A DNA stretch of 64,000 nucleotides from BOG-938 sp035524315. GTDB lineage: Bacteria; Pseudomonadota; Alphaproteobacteria; Caulobacterales; Caulobacteraceae. Where the stretch lies: positions 1 through 64,000 of the forward strand of contig DATKPD010000079.1 in NCBI GenBank assembly GCA_035524315.1. Reading direction: 5' to 3'. The notes under the pieces were generated by a model. That model was not told the DNA's origin, searched no databases, and was given only the letters and a program-made list of their open reading frames with translations. Numbering within the stretch: position 1 is the first letter of the stretch; every line of letters starts with the position of its first letter. Positions 57,203 to 64,000 of the stretch are shown piece by piece. A program made the translations under genes and the position numbers.

Positions 57203-58159
57203 TTAAGCCGGAAGACGCTCTTCCAGGGGATAGGCGACGAAGGTCTCGTAGATCGCTTCGTGGATGCGCGCGCATTCGGCGACGACATTGGCCAGATAGG
57301 CCCGCGCGCCATGCTCGGCGATCTCGTCATAGTCGGCGAACTCGACCCGCGCGGCGAGGCGTCCAGCCAGCCGCTCGGGCTTGGGGCCCTCGAGCGGTTC
57401 GATGCGGCCTGACAGCGCTGTCAGGTGTTCCTCGATGCGCGCCGAGCAGAATCGGATCGAGCGCGGATAATCGGAGTCGAACAGCATGAAGTTGATCATG
57501 TGCCGCTGCTCGATCTCCGCGCCGTAGACGCGCAGATAGGGCTCCAGGGCGCAGGCCATGCGCAGCACGCTCAGCTGGGCGAAGTGCTCGTTCAGCAGAT
57601 AGCCGCCGGCCGCGTCGCCGAAGCAGACGTCGAGCAGGCGCGCGATCAACTGGGCGCGCTCCAGGTAAACGCCCAGCGCCAGGAACCGCCAGCCTTCGCC
57701 GTGGCTCATGGTGGCGTCAGCCGCGCCCTTGAACAGATGCAGGTCGGCGATGATCTCCGACAGATAGCCCGTGGGATTCTGCAGGAACCAGCTCTCAGCG
57801 TCGGGCGCGGTGATGCGCAGATAGAGCAGATTCAGTCGTTCCCACGTCTCGGTGGTGATCTGGTCGCGGACTTGGCGGGCGTTCTCGCGCGCGGCGGCCA
57901 GGGACGACAGGATCGAGCCGGGCTCCTCGCGGTCGAGGGTGATGTTGCGCACCGCCCCGATCGGATAGCTTAGGGCGGCGTCGGGATCGACCTCGTCCTC
58001 GCCCATGGCGCGCAGCACGATCGAAGCGGCCTGGCGGGCGCTGTCGGTCTGGTCGACCACGGTGCTGAGCATCACTTCCGACAGGCGGGCGAAGTGTTCG
58101 GCGCGTTCGATGTAGCGGCCGATCCAGTACAGGCTGTCGGCCACGCGGGCCAACATCAT
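57203..58159 (-). CDS. Alpha-E domain protein (DUF403, 318 aa)
   Basis: All-helical alpha-E family protein: MMLARVADSLYWIGRYIERAEHFARL is the diagnostic start, followed by WERLNLLYLRI, GEGWRFLALGVYLERAQLIARLLD and SIRFCSARIEEHL. It always occurs with a circularly permuted ATP-grasp ligase and is thought to be a scaffold or partner. The start overlaps the ATP-grasp stop by four bases. Confidence 0.9.
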   Translation of the reverse strand: MMLARVADSLYWIGRYIERAEHFARLSEVMLSTVVDQTDSARQAASIVLRAMGEDEVDPDAALSYPIGAVRNITLDREEPGSILSSLAAARENARQVRDQITTETWERLNLLYLRITAPDAESWFLQNPTGYLSEIIADLHLFKGAADATMSHGEGWRFLALGVYLERAQLIARLLDVCFGDAAGGYLLNEHFAQLSVLRMACALEPYLRVYGAEIEQRHMINFMLFDSDYPRSIRFCSARIEEHLTALSGRIEPLEGPKPERLAGRLAARVEFADYDEIAEHGARAYLANVVAECARIHEAIYETFVAYPLEERLPA

Positions 58160-59703
58160 GTGGAGGCCTCCGCTTCGGCCAGGACCCAGGTGTCCTTGGA
58201 CCCCCCGCCCTGGCTGGAGTTCACCACCAGCGAGCCGCGCTTCAGCGCAACGCGGGTCAAGGCGCCGGGCGTGACCACCGTCTTGGCCCCCGAAAGGATG
58301 AAGGGGCGCAGGTCGACGTGGCGCGGCTCGATCTGGCCATCGATCAGGCACGGCGCGATCGACAGCTTCAGGGTGGGCTGGGCGATGTAGTTCGCCGGGT
58401 CGGCCGCGATCTTCTCAGCGAACTCGTCGCGCTGGGCCTGGGTCGCGTGAGGACCGATCAGCATGCCGTAGCCGCCCGAGGCCCCGACCGCCTTGACCAC
58501 CAGCTTGTCGAGGTTGGCCAGAACATAGCTCAGCTGAGCCGGCTCGCGGCACAGATAGGTTTCGACGTTCGGCAGGATCGGCTCCTGATCCAGGTAATAG
58601 CGGATGATATCCGGCACATAGGCGTAAACCGCCTTGTCGTCGGCCACCCCTGTGCCGGGCGCGTTGGCGATCACCACCGAGCCGGCCCTGTAGGCGTTGA
58701 ACAGGCCGGCCACGCCCAGGGCGGAGTCGCGGCGGAAGGTCAGGGGATCGATGAAGTCGTCGTCGACCCGGCGATAGATCACGTCCACCCGGCGCAGCCC
58801 TTGGGTCGTGCGCATGTAGACCATGTTGTCGTGCACCACGAGGTCGCGGCCCTCGACCAGGGGCGTGCCCATCAGGCGCGCCAGATAGGCGTGCTCGTAA
58901 TAGGCCGAGTTGTAGACCCCCGGCGTCATGACCACCACTTGCGGATTGGTTCGCCATTCGCCGGCCATGCTCTTGAGCGTGGACAGCAACAGGTCGGGAT
59001 AGTTCTCGATCGGCCGCACCCGCGCCGCGCCGAACGCGTCGGGGAAGGTGCGCTTGGAGGCGTCGCGGTTGGCCAGCATGTAGGACACGCCCGAAGGGAC
59101 GCGCAGATTGTCCTCCAGCACCATGAACTGGCCGGTCTCGTCGCGCACCAGGTCGCTGCCGCACACATTGGCGAAGGCGCCGTGCGGCACGTAAAGCCCG
59201 ATCATCTCGCGTCGGAAGGAGGGCGCGCCCAGCACCAGGTCGCGCGGCACCACGCCGTCCATCAGGATTTTCTGGGCGCCGTAGATGTCCGACAGGAACA
59301 TGTTCAGCGCCAGCAAGCGCTGCTTCAGTCCAGCCTCGATCTTGGTCCAGGTCGGGGAGTCGATCACACGGGGGAACAGATCGGTCGGAATGATCCGCTC
59401 GGTCGAACTGCCGGCGCCGTAGACCGTGAAGGTGATGCCCTGCAGCAAAAACGAGCGCTCGAGGGTTTTTTGCCGTTCGCCCAATTCGCTGGGACCCAGC
59501 TTGGCGATGTGCGCGTTGAGCGGGGCGTAGGCGGGGCGAACCTCGCCGTCGCTTTGGAACATTTCGTCGAAGAAAACGGGATCAGAGGCAGGCGAGGCCG
59601 GCTTTTTCACTGGCGCAAGCGCCATATCCATGCGCTTGGCGGACGTCGGTAGGGCTTCAGCGCTCACAGGACTCTTATCCGATTGATCAAGACTTTTTGG
59701 CAT
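58156..59703 (-). CDS. Circularly permuted type 2 ATP-grasp ligase (515 aa)
   Basis: CP_ATPgrasp family: FDEMFQSDGEVRPAYAPL, GITFTVYGAGSSTERIIPTDLFPRVI, VLEDNLRVPSGVSYMLANRDA, MVYMRTTQGLRRVDVIYRRVDDDFIDPL and KAVGASGGYGMLIGP (nucleotide-binding loop). It belongs to the amidoligase group predicted to form peptide-like bonds, possibly a glutamate- or amino-acid-containing metabolite, with the two downstream genes as partners. ATG 59703 follows a divergent intergenic region shared with tamA. Confidence 0.9.
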   Translation of the reverse strand: MPKSLDQSDKSPVSAEALPTSAKRMDMALAPVKKPASPASDPVFFDEMFQSDGEVRPAYAPLNAHIAKLGPSELGERQKTLERSFLLQGITFTVYGAGSSTERIIPTDLFPRVIDSPTWTKIEAGLKQRLLALNMFLSDIYGAQKILMDGVVPRDLVLGAPSFRREMIGLYVPHGAFANVCGSDLVRDETGQFMVLEDNLRVPSGVSYMLANRDASKRTFPDAFGAARVRPIENYPDLLLSTLKSMAGEWRTNPQVVVMTPGVYNSAYYEHAYLARLMGTPLVEGRDLVVHDNMVYMRTTQGLRRVDVIYRRVDDDFIDPLTFRRDSALGVAGLFNAYRAGSVVIANAPGTGVADDKAVYAYVPDIIRYYLDQEPILPNVETYLCREPAQLSYVLANLDKLVVKAVGASGGYGMLIGPHATQAQRDEFAEKIAADPANYIAQPTLKLSIAPCLIDGQIEPRHVDLRPFILSGAKTVVTPGALTRVALKRGSLVVNSSQGGGSKDTWVLAEAEAST

Positions 59704-59771
59704 TTTCAGCTTATTCGCCGCCCCGCAAAGACCGAGGCGTTTCCCGCCCAAATCCCGTCTGCCCCGAACGA

Positions 59772-59807
59772 TGCTCAATCATTGTGCAACTGCTAAGTCA
59801 TTGAGCA
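59772..59807. promoter_or_regulatory. Inverted repeat in the ATP-grasp/tamA divergent promoter region
   Basis: TGCTCAATCA (59772-59781) and TCATTGAGCA (59798-59807) are inverted copies differing at one position with a 16-base spacer. The location between divergent start codons suits a regulator binding site. Confidence 0.4.
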
Positions 59808-59919
59808 GACACCTTGGGGCCGCGCCCATTGCGCGGAATGACGCAAGCTGTCCAACATCGGTGACGGACGGTCCCTACGCCTATAGAGCGGATCAGGGTG
59901 GTTGGGCGAGGACAAAGGC

Positions 59920-61707
59920 TTGAGATCGTTTGCATTGGCGGTCTTTTTTGTGGCGGCGGCGGCAGGGCTCCAGGTCGCTCCGGCCCGGGCCGATGTGCCA
60001 AAGGTCGTTATCCTCGGCGTATCGGACAGCCGCCTGCGCCAGCAGCTCGCACAGGCCGTCGGCACGGCCAAGGCGCCGCCGCAGAGCCGGTTTGAGGCCC
60101 GCCGCCGAGCCCAGTCGACGGCCGACGACGTGATCGCGGTGCTCCGCTCGGAAGGCTATTACGAATATGACGTCGAGCCCGACGTGGGGACGGGCGACCA
60201 GCCCCAGGCGGTGATCAAGGTCACGCCCGGCCCGCGCTTCACCTTCGCTGAGCCCGATATCGAATGGTCCGGCGAGGCGCCGACGCCCGAGGCGGCGCTC
60301 GCGGCGGTCTCTTCGATCGGCCTGACCATCGGCGCGCCCGGCCGCGCCGCCGACATCCTGGCGGCCGAGGGGCGGATCGTCACCATCATCGAAAAGCGCG
60401 GCTACGCCGACGCGCGGCTGCAGCCGCGCGAGGTGGTGGTCGACCACGCCACCCACACGGTCCAGACGACATTCCACATCGAGGCCGGGCCCCGGGTCCT
60501 TATGGACGGGGTGAAGGTCTCGACCCGCGGCCGCACGCGCCTCGCCTATGTCAACCGCTTGATCCCTTGGCGCGCCGGCGCGGTCTACGACCCGGAAGAC
60601 ATCGCCGAGCTGGAGCGACGCCTGCGCGAGACCTCCGTGTACGACGCTGTGGCCGTCACCCTGGCGCCGGCCGACCAGGTCCTGCCCAACGGCGAGCGTC
60701 CTGTGGACGTGAGCCTGACCGACAAGGCCAGATCGACGCTGGAACTGGGGGCCAGCTATTCCACCGCCGAGGGCTCGGGTGTGGACGGCCGCTGGATTGT
60801 CTACAACCACCTGGGCGTGGGCGACACGATCACGGTCGATACTCAGGTGGCCAACATCCTGACCAAGGGCGAAGTCGACCTGGCCCTGCCCGACCTGCGC
60901 CAAGCCGGTCAGACCCTCAAGCTGTCGGCGTCGGTCTACAAGGACGACACCAGCGCCTACATCGAAAACGGCGCGCGCCTGGCGTCGGACATCCAGCGCA
61001 AGCTGACCAAGGCCGATTCGATCGACGTCGGTCTGTCGCTCGACGTCAGCCGCGATCAGGAGCCCAATGTGGTCAACAACGTGCTGGTGGTGGACTACCG
61101 CCGCCTGCTCACGGTCACAGGCCTGCTGTCGGGCACGGCCGACCATTCCGACGACCTGCTCAACCCCAAGCGCGGCTGGCGCATCTCGGCCACGCTCGAG
61201 CCCACGGCCAGCTTTGGCGACGGTCCGATCGACTATTTGAAGGCCCAGGCCCAGGTCAGCGCCTATCTGCCGTTCAACGCCTCTGGATCGACCGATCTGG
61301 CGGGGCGCATCCACATCGGCGACATCTTCAACGGCTCCATCCCCGGCGTGCCGGCGGCGCGGCGCTTCTACGCCGGCGGCGGCGGCTCGGTGCGCGGCTA
61401 CGGCTACCAGGAGGTCGGGCCGCGCTTCCCCAACGACGCGCCCGAGGGCGGGATTTCCCTGCTCGAGGGCACGCTGGAATTGCGCCAGCAGGTGCTGGGC
61501 CCCTGGTCGGTCGCGGCCTTCGTGGATACCGGCGTGCTGGGCACCACCCAGGCGTTCAACCTGTCGGCGGTCGAGACGGGCGTCGGCATGGGCCTGCGCT
61601 ATGACCTGGGCTTCGCGCCCTTGCGCGTGGACGTGGCCCTGCCGATCGAGCGGCGCTCGGGCGACTCGCCGTTCCAGATCTACATCAGCATCGGACAGAG
61701 CTTTTGA
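59920..61707 (+). CDS. tamA: Translocation and assembly module outer-membrane protein TamA
   Basis: BamA-superfamily protein of about 595 residues: signal peptide (LAVFFVAAAAGLQVAPARA), POTRA-type N-terminal part (about residues 30-260, with KVTPGPRFTFAEPDIEW and IEKRGYADARLQPREVVVDHA), and a C-terminal 16-strand barrel with GGGGSVRGYGYQEVGPR (the RGY motif of BamA/TamA), ending IYISIGQSF. The start at TTG 59920 has GAGG upstream; TTG 59902 is an alternative. It overlaps tamB by four bases. Confidence 0.88.
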   Translation: MRSFALAVFFVAAAAGLQVAPARADVPKVVILGVSDSRLRQQLAQAVGTAKAPPQSRFEARRRAQSTADDVIAVLRSEGYYEYDVEPDVGTGDQPQAVIKVTPGPRFTFAEPDIEWSGEAPTPEAALAAVSSIGLTIGAPGRAADILAAEGRIVTIIEKRGYADARLQPREVVVDHATHTVQTTFHIEAGPRVLMDGVKVSTRGRTRLAYVNRLIPWRAGAVYDPEDIAELERRLRETSVYDAVAVTLAPADQVLPNGERPVDVSLTDKARSTLELGASYSTAEGSGVDGRWIVYNHLGVGDTITVDTQVANILTKGEVDLALPDLRQAGQTLKLSASVYKDDTSAYIENGARLASDIQRKLTKADSIDVGLSLDVSRDQEPNVVNNVLVVDYRRLLTVTGLLSGTADHSDDLLNPKRGWRISATLEPTASFGDGPIDYLKAQAQVSAYLPFNASGSTDLAGRIHIGDIFNGSIPGVPAARRFYAGGGGSVRGYGYQEVGPRFPNDAPEGGISLLEGTLELRQQVLGPWSVAAFVDTGVLGTTQAFNLSAVETGVGMGLRYDLGFAPLRVDVALPIERRSGDSPFQIYISIGQSF

Positions 61708-64000
61708 GCGATCCGTCCGACCACGACCACCCGCCCGACCCGGCCGCAGCCCCGGCCAAGCCCGCGCGTCAGTCGTTCTGGCGTCGCCGGTTGCGGCCGC
61801 ATTCTCCGCTCGGCTGGCTGGTCGAGGCGGCGATGGTGCTCGTCCTGGCCCTCGGCGTTGGCCTGGTCGTGCTGCGCTTCGGGCCGCTTACCACCGAGAT
61901 TCGAGCGCTGATCGAATCCCAGATCAATGGCTTCCAGGTCGGGCCGCTCGGCCGCCTGCGGGTGCGCGGCGTGCGCGGCGACATCTTCGACCGTTTCACC
62001 ATCCGCCAGCTGACCTTGACCGACGCCAACGGCGTGTGGATCGAGGCCGATGATGCGGCCGTCGCCTGGCGGCCGGGCGAACTTCTGTTCGGCCGGCTGC
62101 ATGTGCAGTCCCTGGCGGTGGGCAAGATCACCGTGTTCCGCGCGCCGGTGTTGGCCCCGCAGAAGCCACAGGGCCCGGGCCCGCGACTGTCGCTGCAGTT
62201 CGACGCTCTCAAGATCCGTGTGCAGACCGAACCGGCCTTCAGCCAGACGCGCGCGGTCTACGATCTGGCCGGGCGCCTGGACCAGGAGGCGCGCGGGCGC
62301 GCCACCGCGAGCCTCGCCCTGACCAGCGTGCTGCGACCGGGCGACTACCTGAACGCCGTCTACGACCTTGGCCGCACCCAGACGCTCAAGCTCGACGTCG
62401 AGGGACGCGAGACGCGTGGCGGCGGCATCGCCGGCGCCTTGGGCCTGGCCGCCGACAAGCCGTTCGCGCTCAGCGCCCACCTCACGGGGCCGCCCAGCGC
62501 GCGCCTGCTGTCCGCGGTGGCTCGGTCCGGCGCCGATACGCCCCTGACCGTCCAGGGCGCGTGGGGGCCGGCGGGCGGGCGGATCGAAGCGCGCCTGATG
62601 CTGCTGCAGTCGCGTTGGACGGCGGGCTGGGCCGGTCCCTTCGGGCCCCAGGCCGACCTGTCGCTCGCCGCCAAACAGGCCGGCAAGTCGCTCTATAACC
62701 TCGACGCGGCGCTCAGGAGCGACAACCTGGTCCTGACCGCGCGGGGCCCCATCGACGCGGCCAAACAAACGACCAAGGGCCTGACGGCCAGCCTGACCAT
62801 CGCCAACCTGGCCAAGCTCACGCCCCAGCCGGTGATGGGCCGAGGGCAATTCGCCGGCACCCTGTCCGGCTCGATGAGCAATCTGAAGCTGGCCGGCCAG
62901 GTCCAGGTAGCTGACTTCAACTTCCTCGACTGGCGCCTGGCGCGCTTGGCTGGCCCCGCGACCCTGGCCTGGAAGAACCGGCAACTGGCGGTCCAGGCGT
63001 CCGTCGCGGGAACCGGCGGGGCGGGCTCCAGCCTGATGGCCCTGGCCGGCGGTCCCACCCCCACCGGCAAGATCGACCTGTCGATCCTGTCGGACGGCCG
63101 CGTGCTGATCCGCTCGATGTCGATCCTGGGCAAGGGCGTCAAGGTGGCGGGCGAAGGGGGGGAGAACATGCTGGGCGGCGGCCTGACGTTCAAGGGGCAG
63201 ATGCTGGCGCCCGACGTGGCCACCCTGCATTCAGGCGGCGCGGGGTCGTTCGAGGGCAGCTGGTCGGCCGCGCAATCCACCGCGCCTGGCGCGCCCTGGA
63301 CCTTCGCGGTCGAGGCGCATGGCGACAAGTTCGCCACGGGCGTCGCGGGCCTGGACGCCCTGCTCGGGACCGAGCCGCGGTTCTCCGGCGCGGCCGGCTT
63401 TGTGGGCGACGACGTGTCGTTCAGCAAACTGAGCTTGCAGGGCGCCAAGGCGCAGGCCGACGCCCAGGGCGACTGGAAGCTGGACGGCTCGCTCAAATTC
63501 GGCCTGTCCTGGCAGGCCGACGGCCCGATCGCCCTCGGTCCCCTGGAGCTTGACGGCAAGGCCAAGGGCGCGGGCGAGCTGACCGGCGCCCTCGGGGCGC
63601 CCCGGCTTGATCTGCAGTCGGACCTGGAGCGGGTGGACTTGCCCAATCTCACCGTCAAGGCGGCCAAGCTGGCGCTAAGCTATGTCGCCCTTCCCGACGG
63701 CGCGGACGGCCACGTGAACCTGACGGGCCAGAGTGATTACGGCCCCGCGCGCCTGGCGTCCGACTATCGCCTGGCGCCGCATGGCGTGGTTCTGACCGGC
63801 CTGGACGTCGATGGCGGGGGCGTGCGCGCCAAGGGCCAGATCGCCCTGATGGACGAGGGTCAATCCACCGCCGACCTGTCGGTGCAGGTCGGGCCGGGCG
63901 CGGTGCTGACCGACGGCCAGATCGCCGGCCGGGTCAGCCTCAAGGCGGGGCAGGGCTCGACCCTGGCTGACCTGGACGTCGAGGCCAAGGGCGCGGTGCT
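61704..64000 (+). CDS. tamB: Translocation and assembly module protein TamB, N-terminal part (runs off right edge)
   Basis: The frame opens at TTG 61704, which overlaps the tamA stop (TTGA), and stays open to the window edge, at least 765 codons. A basic segment (FWRRRLRPHSPLGW) and one inner-membrane helix (about residues 41-58, EAAMVLVLALGVGLVVLRF) are followed by the long AsmA/TamB-like beta-taco periplasmic body with repeated strand segments (VRGDIFDRFTIRQLTLTDANGVW is typical of the TamB start). TamB partners TamA in moving lipids or outer-membrane proteins across the envelope. The C-terminal DUF490 domain is outside the window. Confidence 0.88.
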   Translation, partial: MSDPSDHDHPPDPAAAPAKPARQSFWRRRLRPHSPLGWLVEAAMVLVLALGVGLVVLRFGPLTTEIRALIESQINGFQVGPLGRLRVRGVRGDIFDRFTIRQLTLTDANGVWIEADDAAVAWRPGELLFGRLHVQSLAVGKITVFRAPVLAPQKPQGPGPRLSLQFDALKIRVQTEPAFSQTRAVYDLAGRLDQEARGRATASLALTSVLRPGDYLNAVYDLGRTQTLKLDVEGRETRGGGIAGALGLAADKPFALSAHLTGPPSARLLSAVARSGADTPLTVQGAWGPAGGRIEARLMLLQSRWTAGWAGPFGPQADLSLAAKQAGKSLYNLDAALRSDNLVLTARGPIDAAKQTTKGLTASLTIANLAKLTPQPVMGRGQFAGTLSGSMSNLKLAGQVQVADFNFLDWRLARLAGPATLAWKNRQLAVQASVAGTGGAGSSLMALAGGPTPTGKIDLSILSDGRVLIRSMSILGKGVKVAGEGGENMLGGGLTFKGQMLAPDVATLHSGGAGSFEGSWSAAQSTAPGAPWTFAVEAHGDKFATGVAGLDALLGTEPRFSGAAGFVGDDVSFSKLSLQGAKAQADAQGDWKLDGSLKFGLSWQADGPIALGPLELDGKAKGAGELTGALGAPRLDLQSDLERVDLPNLTVKAAKLALSYVALPDGADGHVNLTGQSDYGPARLASDYRLAPHGVVLTGLDVDGGGVRAKGQIALMDEGQSTADLSVQVGPGAVLTDGQIAGRVSLKAGQGSTLADLDVEAKGAV

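Overview
The window is very GC-rich DNA with tightly packed genes, many 1-4 base start/stop overlaps and frequent GTG/TTG starts. Gene content points to an alphaproteobacterium, most likely of the Caulobacterales (Caulobacter/Phenylobacterium type): a MucR/Ros regulator beside DUF2336 and PAS_5 proteins, a DivJ-like histidine kinase, a FecI/FecR/STN TonB receptor set, ccmEFH followed by degP, and aroK-aroB facing xerD. This assignment is inference from family content; no rRNA is present. Almost all of the window reads as chromosomal core.

Left end (1-2.6 kb): the start of an sppA-like gene runs off the edge, followed by tRNA-Pro(CGG) and tRNA-Gln(TTG). A 19-bp copy of the tRNA-Gln 3' end recurs about 2.04 kb downstream and brackets a decayed integrative element: a broken integrase, a second truncated tyrosine recombinase on the other strand, and two small intact ORFs.

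2.6-17.4 kb: a lipoprotein, a 2OG-Fe(II) oxygenase, an ECF sigma/anti-sigma/TonB-receptor unit for surface-signalled uptake, oligopeptidase B, then a regulatory block (DUF2336, MucR with an intrinsic terminator, PAS protein, SufE, DivJ-like kinase). 17.4-24.9 kb: DUF1491, release factor 3, a VapBC pair, a GNAT enzyme, an Fsr-type MFS exporter and two proteins of unknown function.

25-29 kb: an NMT1/THI5-like ABC importer operon, then an 805-bp gene-free stretch rich in stable hairpins (possible structured RNA), then a TonB-like protein with an unfamiliar C-terminus. 29-45 kb: OmpA lipoprotein, Uup ABC-F with a class A PBP, YcgN, CbpA-type J protein, PepSY/response-regulator/kinase triad, then cytochrome c maturation (ccmE-ccmF-ccmH), DegP and a periplasmic thioredoxin.

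45-64 kb: J-domain protein and BolA (divergent), the overlapping operon aroK-aroB-CNNM/CBS-TPR/GT41, xerD, an aldose-epimerase-like protein, COQ4, a three-gene ATP-grasp/alpha-E/transglutaminase set probably making or processing an unknown peptide-like product, and tamA-tamB, with tamB open at the right edge.
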